A stretch of 64,000 nt of DNA from Marthasterias glacialis (lineage: Eukaryota; Echinodermata; Asteroidea; Forcipulatida; Asteriidae). The stretch lies in NCBI GenBank assembly GCA_911728455.2, contig OU452229.1, positions 1,679,001 to 1,743,000 on the forward strand, read 5' to 3'. The position numbers were made by a program, and so were the translations under genes. Every line of letters starts with the position of its first letter. Within the stretch, counting starts at the first letter, position 1. A model generated the notes under the pieces. The model had not been told where the DNA came from and searched no databases. It was given only the letters and a program-made list of their open reading frames with translations. Of this stretch, positions 41,201 through 51,603 are shown one piece after another.

Positions 41201-44200
41201 ACAACCTGTAAGATTCTCACCAGAGTGACCTCACCAGAGTGACCTTTGGTACATTAATAACCTGTAAGATTCTCACCAGAGTGACCTTTGGTACACTAAT
41301 AACCCGTAAGATTCTCACCAGAGTGACCTCACCAGAGTGACCTTTGGTACATTAATAACCGGCAGGATACCCATCAATGACATCAGTCGAATTCATACAA
41401 AGAACTACTATTTATTATTTTTTGATTATTTTTTATTAATAAACTAAGTTGGATTACCTTCCTTTTGCTAGTTTCGTCCAATGTATCACTTTGGCTGAAA
41501 ATAAGTCGAGGCCATGTATTGGACGCAAAAAAAAAAAAAAAAAAAAAAAAAAATCGAGATCTCAATAATTTGCAACTGAGATCAAAGTGTCAAGACTGAG
41601 ACTAATTTTGAGACATACAATGATGCTATTGTTATTTTTGATTATTCTCATCTACTGTTTTTGAGCTTTTGACAATTTATGTTACTCATAATTCTATGAT
41701 TATTCTTTTAACACGCACACAGGTGGTTATATATTAGAAAGGATAAAACAACAGGTGGAATACAGCCAAAAAATACTATGAAAAATGACTTATGCTACAT
41801 ATCCACACACAGGTGGTAAATGGAATGACGTTAACTGTGGAGTAAAACAGAGTTACATCTGCAAAAAGCCCAAGGATGCAACGTCAAGTCTTGCCACACC
41901 TACAGACAAGCCCCTGACGGGCGGGTGCCCTGATGGATGGTTCCAGACAATCAATAAATGCTACAAAGTCTTTGGCGGACTCATCAACCAGATGACAAGA
42001 GCGGACGCCGCTGCAGAGTGTAAGAAATACAACAGAGGTCACCTGGCAGTCATCTTGAACAGCGGAGAGCAAGGTTAGACCTAAAATCATATCGCTCTTT
42101 ATCCCTGTTTTGATATTAAATTGCATCGGGTAAAATACTTGCTCATTAGAATTCTGACTGCCCTCTTCTCACCAGCTGAACTTACAGTGGTGAACACTTC
42201 TTCTTAGAATGCAGAATAGGCGAGGAGTGGCGTAATCAAAGTGAACGTGTACACGTAGGGCCATAAGCATTGCGTTCTGTATGGCACATGTCCGATTTCA
42301 CAAAGAGCTAAGATTGATCTTAACTGCGAATCACTCTTAGTTGCTAGGCAAAGTGTGATGTCACAATACAAATCACTATGGTAATACTAACAACTCATCT
42401 TAAGATGAATCTTAGTGCTTTGTGAAATTGGACCCCAGGTTCTAGTAGTTCTAGGGAAGTCTACGTGAGGAAAAACGTTAACGTTGAACGCGAAAAGTTT
42501 GTGCAGTTACAAAATCACTTTTTGCCCATTCCAGCTCGCGTATGGTCGACTGCACGGACATATTGACGTGAAAATATACGTTTTATACGTAAGCGCATTT
42601 TTTACGTGACGCCAGCAAAAAAGATTATTTGCACGCTCACGTTGACATTCAGGTAAATACGTGGAGCTAAACCTCCCTAAAGTGAGTGCATGACGTGCGC
42701 CTGTAAGTACTCCGGTATGGCGAGCGATAAGGGGGGGGGGAGAGGTGGTTGAGCCCCCTTCAAAATCCTTGGTCCCCACCCCCACCCCCCAAAAAAATAA
42801 AAAAAAAGATTAAAAAAATAGAGAGATCAAAGCAAAAGCTTTGTATCCTCGTGTTCAGAATTCTAAAATTATTTCTCGTTATCAAATAACATTGCTCTTT
42901 TAAATTTCGTTCAGCGGGGTCAATTCATTGTCAAGGTCAAATCGGCTTGAACAAACTGCCCCGCCAAGTTTTGCATGTTTTTTTTCCTCCTTCAATCAAT
43001 CTGCACAGCGCTTCTTTCATCGCTGATGGAGAGTGATAATGAACCACTGTGGATTGGTCTGAGTACTATTGGTTCATCCAATGGACAGTACCAATGGAGT
43101 GATGGATCTACTGTTGACTACACAAACTGGGATAAGGGACAACCGGAGAATTGGAATGACCCAGATATAGTAAGATCATTTCAGCTTGTCAGTAAAAAAC
43201 ACATTTAATAAAAAAAGCGTTAATATCGAGCCCTGCAACAGGATTTAATGGGAGACTTTTTTGGGGGTAGAGCAAACTTACCAGGTAAATCAATTGTTCT
43301 TGGAAATAATATGCACGTGCTCAAAACAAATAAACAATGGAAATTTGTCTAGGCTTGATTTCCTTAACAGACCGATCCATTAAGACTCGCCCCATACGTA
43401 TTGACCAATCCAGCCTTGATACGCCACCGAAAGTCCGACAAAAGTCCAACACGATAAAATCCTATTGGAACATTGTAAGCATGTGTGCGCGTACTTAGCC
43501 TATAGTGCGCTCGTTCATGTCGTGCAGTGGCATTGAAGAGACGCACATTGTGCTGCCCATTTGTACAGTGGTGATGTAGCCAATGCTGTGATTGGTCAAT
43601 ATTTTTTATGGGAAGGGGCTTAATGAATCGGTCTCTAAGCACTAAGATTCATCTTTAGCTGAGTTGTCGGTATCTATACTGTGACATCACACTTTGCTAA
43701 GCAATTACGATTGATTGGGAATGAAGATCAGTCTTAGCTCTTTGTGATATCTGGTAATGCAATGAAATGCATTTTATTTGCACAGTATAGAGCTTCCTCA
43801 GATTAAGATTACAACATTATAAAATCAAGTTATTATGTTTTTGCAGTGACGCAGCGATTTACGATTTTAAGCTGGAAAACTTAATCTAGAGAATCTGATT
43901 AGGCCTTGACCAAATGAAGTGAGTTTCGACAGTACTCTGGCCATTGACTACATGTGCATGATGTTGAAGAAATAAGGCTGTTGCAGCAATCTAGCCGTAA
44001 CTAAAGCTAAAACCACCATTCAGAACATGGCCCTAATTATTGCCTCATTTCCCCATGAGACCATAGACACAATTTGTGCATTAAAAAAGCCTTTATTTGT
44101 ATTTACAGCCTCAACTTGAATGTGTACGAATGACCAATGCGCCGACTTCCCCTGGTAAATGGGCAAACGTCTTCTGTTACATCAAATCTGGTTTTGCCTG

Positions 44201-47200
44201 CACAACAGATACGTGTGAGTTGAAAACAAACTAAACTTGTTGTTAAGGTAGAGGCTTTTGCATTGCCATTTTCAATACGTATGAATAGCGTTGGTGATAA
44301 GAAGACTAACGTAGGGTCTACATGCTCAAATCGTCATGCAAACACTTTCATTCTTTGCACAAATCAAGATGTTTGTAATAAAACCAACCTGTGACAATGC
44401 CAGCTCATTTTCGTTCTTTCATTTGTGAGAAAACGGTAAAAAATGCATTCAGCATTTTTGTATACGCATTCCTACAGGCAGAGTTTTCGTCTCACTGAAA
44501 TGGAAACTATTTTTGGATCTTATTTCATTTATTATTTAAAAACGATAACACTTAAGGCAGACATATTTCAAGGAAAGTTTTCTGCCATCATTATCATTTG
44601 AGGTGTACGTAAATCTGTGAATATTTATGTTTTTCTTCTTACCAATGTGGAGCTGGGGCTTTAACGTGAGGTTTGTAATGTTATTTCCCATTTCAAAAGG
44701 ACTCTTTGTGTTGAAGCTGAATGTGACCTTAGAGCCCCTTTTAAGAACAACTCATAACCTTTATTTAAAAAAAATCAGTTTTTCAGGAATTATTGTCATT
44801 TGTTATAGCTCCTGACTACCCGAAGCAGCCGCTGAAATTTGAAACTGAATGCAACAGAAAGGATTACTTAAGTTTCCACGGTTCTTGCTTCAAGTACGAT
44901 TTGACCAAGAGAACATACGATGAAGCCGTGGAGTTCTGTAAAACAGACGGGACATCATTAGCAACTATAAGGGATGGGTTCGATGACTCCATCAGTGTGG
45001 TACTGCTCTATGTCCATCAGCTGACCGATGCCTGGATTGGGCTTCGTAAAAACAGTGTAAGTATCCACTCTCTAGATGTAAAAGCGTGAAAATTTCACTC
45101 TCTCGCCCGAGTGGTGTCATTTTGGCTCTTTCTAGAGTGAAACTCATTGTGCATCACCCTTTTTGAGTGAAATTGGAGCGAACTTCACTCTGATTCAAGT
45201 TGAAAATACCCGTCTTTCACTCTAAAAAGAGTTGTCCAACATTTTGATTCCTTGCAAGAGTGGTGTGGCAGACAAAAAAAGTGTTTTTTCCACTCTTTTA
45301 AATATTAAGAAAGCAGGTGGTAATACCGACATTGTTTTAAGCTATTATTTCACTGAGGATTTTTCTTCGCCCAACACAAGACCAAAGAGCCACTCAAGGT
45401 GATGGCTACAACAAAATCAAGACAAATTAGAGAGAGAGAGAGAAGATATCTGGTAACATTCCTCTCAACTAGAATAGATTGTAAGATGGTGGAAAACAAG
45501 ATACAGGTAGGGAGTTCCAAAGTGCAAAAGTACGGGGGAAAGATCTATTTGAATATCTCACAGTATTGGCCTTTGGAACAAAATCAGTGAAGGGATGAGA
45601 CGATGCGGAGAAGTAGTACTACGAGTGAAGGTGCGTACAGAAGGGACAACGAGTGATGAGAGACCGTCTGCGCACATACTGTGATATTAAAGCACTCGAA
45701 GAAGCTTAATAAAGATACAGAGTGTTTAAAAGAATTTCTAGATCTAATTGTAATAATTTTGCTCATGGGAAGGCAAATTTTGTTGGGCAACTTTGGTAAT
45801 AATTTACTCAGTTACGTTAAGTTTTATAATTTCATAAAATCATAAATACGCATTAATTGTCATTTGATATCTGCAGTTCACAGAGGTTTACGAGTGGGAA
45901 GACAGATGGCCATATCTCTACACCAACTGGGCACAAGAACAGCCAAGCTGGACTGGCGATAATCACGGATGTGTTACCTTAGGCAGAGCTGGTTTCTGGT
46001 ATGACAGAACTTGTTCTGGATCAGAGAAACATGCTACGATCTGTAAAGATGCTCAAGGTAAATATTCAGCTGAACAGTCGTAAAGATGGACTCTGTGTGT
46101 TTTGGATGTCCCATCAAACTGTTAGAGCTTCTCCAACAATAGTCTATGGGAAGTGTATCAAAGTTGTTTTGGGATGTGCAGTGCTATCGTATATCAATAT
46201 CAATATCTACCAGCGCACGTAAAAGAACCTAGAAACACTTATCGCTAACAGAAGGGGTTCGCCAGCTGTTTCCGGCGTGGTTAGTGGCTGCAACTGGCCC
46301 CCACAAGTTGGTGTGATGTTTCCGTAAAGATGCGATGCCTTACAATGGGAAGCCAGTATATAATTTAAAAACATAGTGAGTGAAAAAAGACAGATTGTTC
46401 TGTATTAAAGCTGAATTCATATTTTACTCTTTAGTTCAACCGCCCACCACCCCATTGCCCTTGGTGAATGGAAAGTGTCCGGACGATTGGATACTGTGGG
46501 GGAGCAGCTGCTATTTCTTTGAGACAAAGACAGTCGCCTGGGACGCAGCCTCCTACTACTGCCAGAGTGAACGCTCTGGGTTTCTTGCTAGCATCCATAG
46601 CTTTGAAGAGAACGCGTTCATCTTGGAGAAAGCCAAGACCGCACTGACTGGGGACTACATGTGGATCCGAATGCGTAGAGAGGACGATGGTAAAGAGACA
46701 AGATACATTTAAAATGCTGAATTGTATTAACACAAGCGTTGCATGGTGTAAAGGGATAGGAAACTACTATTACTAGTAAACTAGTAACATTTGCGGGTAC
46801 AACCATGTAAAAAATATCTTTTGGGGAGGAGTGGTGGCTCTGACGTTTCGAACAGTATACTGAAGACCAGCAGAGTGTACTGTTCGAAACGTCGAGACCA
46901 CACTGGCTCTTTTCAGAGCCACCACTCCTCCCAAAAGAGATGTTGACACGGTTGTACCTACAAGTTTACTTACTTCAAACAACTTGTTACTTGCGCGATT
47001 AGAAAAAACTCCATGTTGATTATATATTATACGAACAAGATTTGCAAAATTAAACTGTCTGATCAAATTGCACAAACACACTCTGTTTTGACCCCCGTAC
47101 AAGTATTTAAACTTTCTAATTGCAAACTTACATGTTATTTTTCAACTTTGACAATTTGTTTTTCCCCCAAAAAGGATTTCTGGACTGGGCCAATGACCCG

Positions 47201-50182
47201 TATGACTTGGTGGACTATGCGAATTGGGCAAAGCAAGAACCCAACGGGGCTTTCATCCAGGAGAATTGCATGCAGATGTCTCTGAAGCAAAACCCTGGGC
47301 AATGGCGAGACACCTCGTGCACTAACACAGCAAGCTACGTATGCAAGAGGCCACAGAGTAAGATCTCAACAGAATAGGCCTTATTTTTGACTGCAAAAGG
47401 GCGCAATAATTATTCTATTTAGAAAATACAAAAATGTTTCAAAACATTAAAATACCAATTTTCCCAGCAAATATCTTACACTGATTACATTTTAAAAACT
47501 GCCAATAAAAAGCCTTCAAAAGTTGTATATTAACTGCTTTATTAGAAGTGTAATTGCATCTGGTTTTCCACACTATTTCTATGCTTTGACTCCAATCTAC
47601 CCCACAGGGTGCCCTCTTGAAGTAAAAAAAAAAGGCCTATTGCTCTTTTCAAAAAGTTGAGATGACATGATATTAGCTTTTTGTCCTCCACCAGTTTATG
47701 ATTTAAGATAGACAAACGATCGTTCTAATAGGCCTATTTAAAGTTCTTTTAAAATTTTATCTTTTAAATTCATATTATTTGAAACATAATCCATTTGTAA
47801 ATTCTAACTGTTTTTTTTTTTTTTTACAATTCCACCACTCACTCCATCATAATAATAATGATATAAAAGTTTAATGATTTCTGGATTTTTTCAAAATCTC
47901 CTTGAGCCATCATATTTTTTTAAAGAAATAAAGCAGTCACCAGTCGTAGAGCAGTCATAAAGCAGTCAGGGAGAACGAAATATAGTCCACATTATGTCAA
48001 AATTTGTAGTTTTGCATTTCTGGAGATGCACAGAGTCTGTAAACCTCCTGAATTGTAGCATATGGGAGGTTCTGGGTCTAGAGTAAGGGAGAACCCAGGC
48101 CTGCAAGCTATTTAAAGGAAGTTTCACATTCGGCAAATCTCATTCCTGGGTTGGTTTGCCGGCTTTTATTGGGCATCAGGCCATGCATTCGGTTTGCAGG
48201 CTTTTGGGGGATCGGCCAGACTTTTCCTTTCTGTTGATATAGGCAAGTTGCCAATCAGAACTGGTCTGTGCTTCGGAAGATTCAGTCGGAGTATGATTGT
48301 GTTCTGGGAATGATTTTGTTCTGGGCATCTTAGGAATCTCAGGAATTCGGTAAAATATTTCCAAGGGTGAGGGTTACTTCTGTACAAGACGGGTAGAGTG
48401 TGTAAGAGTACATGAACATTTGGGGAGGGGATGGGGACTCCCTCTGTCACATATCGGGCATGTTATAAACAGTGTATTTGAGACAATTGCGTTTGATCAA
48501 TTTGTAGGTGTTCGTGTTTTTTCCTCTCCGTCTTCTTCTTTCCCTCAACAATTCTCGTCAGCATAACTCAAGATTGAAACTGAATTGAGCCTTGAATCTC
48601 ACCAGACACTTACACCCCAATATAAAGACGGCACAGTAATTATGACGTCATGATGACGTCATCATGTGTTGAGTTACATTAAATCAAAGTTAATATTTGA
48701 AAAAAATCATAACTCCTGAACCACAAAAGCGAGAGGCACACATATGACCTCAATTTGACCTTGTCTTCTAGTTCAAACCGGAAGTTGAAGCGAAACACAA
48801 TTAAAAAACCCTTTATTTTAGGTTCAAATGTATAATGGGGTCATCATTGGATAATTTCAAGCTTTGGTGACATCATTCACGAACACCTTGTTTTTGTAAT
48901 GTAACAAAAACTGAATTTCTACTTTCACTTGTAACAAACATAAAGTAACACTTATTAGTTAACACAGTCAAGCAAGTTTGTTTCAGTTAATTTTGTTTAT
49001 GATTTTGAAAATGTGACAGTTTAGACAAGTTCTGAAGTTATACCTCACTCAGAATCAAACTTGTAGAAATTTTTGCCATGGACTGTTTAAAGAACTTTAA
49101 CAAAGACAATTGTGGAGAAACTAATTTGACTTATTTCCCTTTTTTATGCAGCTGGAGGAACCCCTGCAACTAAGCAACCTCAAACAGGTAAGGGGTCAAT
49201 CAAAGATGACAAAGTCTTGATTAAAAAGGACTGGGTGGGGGTGGGGTCTCATTTTCAGGAGGGGAAGCTCTCCAAGGATCGTAGAATTGTACAAAACAAG
49301 TTTGCTAACCAGAATACGGTTACCAGCCAAAATACAATGTCGCACGTACTGTCTCTGGCTGGTTTCTTGTTTAGTTTTGCTTAGCAAAACATTGTCAAGC
49401 AGAATATTCTGCTTCAGTAGCTCTACGAAATTGGGCCTTAGAAACACGATGTCGATTCGACATGGCAGGAGTGCGACGCTTGAAACCCTTTTCTGAGTTC
49501 GCCGCGGCAGAGGCTTAGGTCGACACCGGTCCTGCTCAGTGTGCTACAGGGCAAAGTTCGGCAGAAGCACGGTGTTTGAAAACACTGCCGCGCCAATGCC
49601 GCGCTATTACCGGGCTCAAATGACTTGAATTCGACACGGCAAGAGCGCGACGTTTGAAAAGGACCTTAGTTTGCTGTAGGCTAAGTTAAAAAAGTAGAGC
49701 ATCCAAATTACTGCTCTCAAATGAGCTAAGCCTACATGCAGGCTAAACCTCGTCAACAGAGCTGAAGCAAAATACAACAACATAGCCCAGCATTCTCCAG
49801 AAGACATTCACAGCATACTGATCCAAACGTCGAGTTGTTAAACCACCACTTCTTTTCAGAACCACCGCAACTTAGACAGAGATTATTATATGCCACATAA
49901 ACCTTCCCAGATGAAACTCTAGACTTCTTTTACTGTTCAAACACACACAGAACAAAAATCAAGTTTGAAGCTTTCATCTTTAGCTCGCTTTGTTTTGTTG
50001 CAGGTGGCCTTTCTACTGGTTCGATAGTTGGTATAGTCATTGGATGTATTGCATTATTAGCTGCCATTGGTGGAGGAGTACTGGCTTTCTTCATAATAAG
50101 AGGACGATCGACCGGGAACTTTTCATTTGGCAAAAAGGATACCGCTGGAATTGTTAATGATGATGCTCTACAAAGTAACTGA
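29200..50182 (+). CDS. Seven-CTLD type I membrane receptor (mannose receptor-like)
   Basis: Predicted cell-surface glycan receptor. Exons: 29200-29251, 30553-30723, 31931-32091, 33126-33228, 34310-34563, 35656-35839, 36309-36572, 37210-37380, 37850-37873, 38507-38685, 39236-39300, 40161-40261, 41813-42073, 43009-43169, 44109-44214, 44809-45056, 45877-46057, 46435-46689, 47175-47357, 49152-49187 and 50004-50182. All junctions are GT-AG and in phase (3339 nt, 1112 residues). Layout: signal peptide, CTLD1-3, 8-residue linker, CTLD4-7, stalk, one membrane segment (about 1061-1085) and a 27-residue tail. Unlike vertebrate MRC1 there is no ricin-type or fibronectin II domain before the CTLDs. Only CTLD4 keeps both EPN and WND, so mannose-type calcium-dependent binding is most likely there. 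Confidence 0.93.
30553..33228 (+). CDS. CTLD1 (exons 2-4)
   Basis: Exons 30553-30723, 31931-32091 and 33126-33228. It starts GTCPKAAIGQYFQLNDWCY and has the core WIGLS, WVDGTTLVYTNW, then EPS in place of EPN, CVEL, and WYDVPC in place of WND, ending YICQ. The sugar site is therefore non-canonical. The 20-bp minisatellite lies in the intron between exons 2 and 3, ending just upstream of exon 3. Confidence 0.92.
31129..31843. repeat. 20-bp minisatellite, about 36 copies (CTLD1 intron)
   Basis: The unit is gggagggtcatggatgagat with sparse variants (gatgtg, ggccat, catgaatg). The array is highly homogeneous and lies just upstream of exon 3 of the receptor gene (31931). Confidence 0.97.
32165..32566. 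mobile_element. Family D TIR element, copy 1
   Basis: Starts tttaaagcccc and ends ggggctttaaa. The body (ttctttgcacaaatcaagat, cagagttttcgtct, catttatgtttttcttct) is shared with copies near 44325, 51604 and 58469. It carries an internal tandem duplication of about 46-49 bp (near 32264-32357). Intron between exons 3 and 4. Confidence 0.85.
32668..32895. repeat. Degenerate ~65-70-bp tandem repeat
   Basis: About 3.5 diverged units with gcttactttata, aaattaattgtta, cactc/atgttac and gacagtca words lie just after the family D element. Confidence 0.55.
34310..35839 (+). CDS. CTLD2 (exons 5-6)
   Basis: Exons 34310-34563 and 35656-35839. A linker VDSTIAPPIPTE precedes CPLNYNIFFTSC. The core is AWIGLQKD, FKWLDDYPVVFTNW, QPD and WDDTTC, ending FFCKF. 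QPD is the galactose-type signature in classical CTLDs, but the WND position reads WDD. Confidence 0.92.
35155..35277. repeat. Interspersed element (ends ...aaattggcccc), copy 1
   Basis: The ordered words ggttaccagcca, aatac, ctggtt, gcttca and aaattgggcc/aaattggcccc recur at 49307-49437. The right end resembles the MITE at 27614-27845. Confidence 0.55.
35466..35537. repeat. Short hairpin with tcgacc...gcagagtc words
   Basis: Arms of about 36 bp (35466-35501, 35502-35537) are near reverse complements with almost no loop. A single-arm relative (gacgtttcgaccctagcaga) is at about 39871. Confidence 0.65.
36309..37380 (+). CDS. CTLD3 (exons 7-8)
   Basis: Exons 36309-36572 and 37210-37380. A Pro/Thr linker (PPVVTVPPTTGN) precedes CPSGWEKYGSDCYLF. 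The core is LASIHS, VWIGLERDGNG, FRWEDDSPFDFENW, QPD and WKDEPC, ending VVCM. It is most similar in style to CTLD7, which also has LASIHS. Confidence 0.92.
37850..37873 (+). CDS. Exon 9: 24-nt linker microexon
   Basis: The acceptor is cttgttccag and the donor is gtaagtttg. It adds FQDGQDPE between CTLD3 and CTLD4. Length is a multiple of three and phases are 1-1, so it could be skipped without changing the frame. Confidence 0.75.
38507..41926 (+). CDS. CTLD4 (exons 10-13 part): canonical mannose-type site
   Basis: Exons 38507-38685, 39236-39300, 40161-40261 and the first half of 41813-42073. It reads CPTNNDWILKGDYCYMF, HLVSIESQAEQDF, FWIGLKE, WSDGSTYSF, EPNDANGNEQCVEL, then KWNDVNC and YICKKP. 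EPN, NEQC and WND are the classical calcium/sugar ligands with mannose-type preference. It uses four exons, unlike all other CTLDs here, and a 42/56-bp minisatellite fills the intron before exon 13. Confidence 0.92.
40641..40680. repeat. Fragment of the 60.4-kb MITE
   Basis: The word cgcgcgaccaactataaacc, followed by agccttt, matches the right end of the element at 60414-60592. Confidence 0.55.
40771..41360. repeat. 14/42/56-bp minisatellite (CTLD4 intron)
   Basis: Main unit 42 bp (aacctgtaagattctcacca, then gagtgacctttggtacatta). Long variants of 56 bp contain an extra 14-bp ctcaccagagtgac. About 12 units alternate long and short forms. Confidence 0.93.
41927..44214 (+). CDS. CTLD5 (exons 13 part to 15)
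   Basis: The second half of exon 41813-42073, then 43009-43169 and 44109-44214. It reads CPDGWFQTINKCYKVFGG, HLAVILNS, LWIGLST, QWSDGSTVDYTNW, QPENWNDPD, CVRM and KWANVFC. EPN is replaced by QPE and WND by WAN. The exon lengths 161 and 103/106 and the phases match CTLD1. The exon that ends CTLD4 and starts CTLD5 has no intron at the domain boundary. Confidence 0.9.
42291..42432. mobile_element. MITE with ~31-bp imperfect inverted ends
   Basis: Left end tccgatttcacaaagagcta and right end ctttgtgaaattgga are inverted, with ttagctgcg-like sequence between. Related to the elements at 43625-43755 and 2381-2483. Confidence 0.75.
43625..43755. mobile_element. MITE, relative of 42291-42432
   Basis: The words ctaagcactaagattcatct, tgtgacatcacactttgcta and gatcagtcttagctctttgtg match the neighbouring element in inverted orientation. 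Confidence 0.65.
44325..44664. mobile_element. Family D TIR element, copy 2
   Basis: Body as in the other copies (ttctttgcacaaatcaagat through ggagctggggctttaa). The left TIR is eroded. Intron between exons 15 and 16. Confidence 0.8.
44809..46057 (+). CDS. CTLD6 (exons 16-17)
   Basis: Exons 44809-45056 and 45877-46057. It reads CNRKDYLSFHGSCFKYDL, TSLATIRDGF, AWIGLRKNS, YEWEDRWPYLYTNW, QPS, CVTL and WYDRTC. The exon lengths are 248/181 against 254/184 in CTLD2. The predicted sugar site is degenerate. Confidence 0.92.
46205..46370 (+). repeat. SINE family B fragment
   Basis: The words gcgcacgtaaaagaacctag, cacttatcgc, agaaggggttcgcc and gtggctgcaactgg match the 3' body of the SINE at 22819-23194. 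The tRNA head is missing. Confidence 0.65.
46435..47357 (+). CDS. CTLD7 (exons 18-19)
   Basis: Exons 46435-46689 and 47175-47357. A linker QPPTTPLPLVNGK precedes CPDDWILWGSSCYFF. The core is LASIHSFEENAF, MWIRM in place of WIGL, YANW, EPN and WRDTSC, ending YVCKRP. EPN is kept but WND is WRD, and the WIGL core is altered, so binding is uncertain. Confidence 0.92.
46774..46975. mobile_element. Foldback element with cgaaacgtcgagacc core
   Basis: Near-complete palindrome: gtttcgaacagta/gtactgttcgaaac in the centre, ggaggagtggtggctctg/cagagccaccactcctcc, and gggtacaaccatgt/cggttgtacc outside. A half copy is at 62635-62760. Intron between exons 18 and 19. Confidence 0.8.
48297..48480 (+). repeat. 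Dispersed repeat, copy 2 of the 10390-10560 family
   Basis: Shares acttctgtacaagacgggta, gagtgtgtaagagt and ggactccctctgtcacata with the copy near 10.4 kb. Confidence 0.55.
49152..50182 (+). CDS. Exons 20-21: stalk, membrane segment and tail
   Basis: Exon 49152-49187 (TGGTPATKQPQT) is a 36-nt Thr/Pro stalk exon that could be skipped in frame. Exon 50004-50182 holds the membrane segment (SIVGIVIGCIALLAAIGG, GVLAFFII) followed by RGR, the stop-transfer charges. The 27-residue tail includes GNFSFGKKDTAGIVNDD and ends at TGA 50180-50182. No FxNxxY motif is seen, unlike the neighbouring receptor. Confidence 0.9.
49307..49437. repeat. Interspersed element, copy 2 of the 35155 family
   Basis: The words ggttaccagccaaaatac, ctggctggtttcttg, aagcagaatattctgcttca and cgaaattgggcc are in the same order as at 35155-35277. 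Confidence 0.55.
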
Positions 50183-51603
50183 TGCACTCCAAAGTAACTT
50201 CTTTTGTTTCTTGGTTTTTGTAATGGCATTATTATATTTTTAATCTTAAGCTGTTGTTCTTGCGTTTACATTCACTACTGTTTTTTTTATGACCATAAAG
50301 TATTTTTGTTTTTAATAATCACAGACTTTTTTTTTTAATTTGTCGGGGTTTATATTCACTAAAATCTCTATTTGCTACAAAATCAGTATGTCCTTCAAAG
50401 TCACTAGCTACGCGTTTTGTTTAAATTGAAGTGCATTGTTTGTATTGTCAGTTTATTTTTTTGCAGTTGGTTTGCATGTGTTCTTTTCGGATATGCACCA
50501 ACTTTGAAGCCTCTTAAATTTGTTCATGGATTGCAAAAGAGTGTTTTGCAGACAAATTTTTGTAGTCAATCTAATTGGAATTTATGTGTCGTAACCATCA
50601 TTTTAATTTAAAGAGATTTTATTTTACGTTTCCTGAAGACAAGGAATAATTTTTTTTTTTAGATTATCAGAGGAGAGTGTTGCTTGTCTATTTGAAAGCT
50701 CATTTTGTAAGTGGACTTTAGAAACTGGTTACCAATCATCCGTGGAATATGCCAAATCGTCATCATTTCACGGAAGCCAATTTCTATAAAAAAAACATGC
50801 CTTTGGCAGATCAGTGTTTTTACACAATTTGGATGTTATCATTCACACCAACATTTTCCCCCAAGTCTCACATAATAAAACGTCATAGTTTCATAATTAC
50901 ACTAATTCGCACAAGGATAATGCCACATCACCAGTTTTGCAGATTTGAGGTTTCACGAACAGCCAATATTCGATTTGGCATTTATTTTTTGCATTGAAGT
51001 TCGCTTCAGTGCCAAAAAAACCAAGTGCACTGCCTTTTTTCGACCTAGATAAGTTTGCGTTTTCACGAACAATGTTCGTTGGTTTGTACACAACGCGCTG
51101 CACGTACACATACCTCATTTGCACAGTTTTTAAGAAGAGACGGTTGTATTAATTACTCATTAATATTAAACCTAACTATTGTTGTGAATGAGGCTAGGGG
51201 TTTTAACCTATGTTATAATTACCAAAGTCGTTGGAGGGGTCGAGCCGTACCGCTGAAGCCTGTGGTTGAAGAGCACTCGGAGAGGGACACTCACACGGGA
51301 TGGATTCAGGAACACGGTCGGCTGGCATGGCGTGGCTGCGGCTGGCATCGAGCTGATGCACGCCCCGGCCACGCCTGACTGGTTTATTGCATCTCAATCA
51401 GCATTGCGTTATTGCACATTACTGCACATTGATAACAATAACAGGTTTGAATGATTTAAGACCTCCACTTTCATGGTTGGTAAAAATGTCAAAGTTTAAT
51501 TGGCGAACGGTCTCTGAAACAATTATTTCAAAAATAGTTTAACTTCATAAACGCACTTTTTTTTATACTTTAATAAAGTCTTCATTCCATTTTTCATTCC
51601 AGT

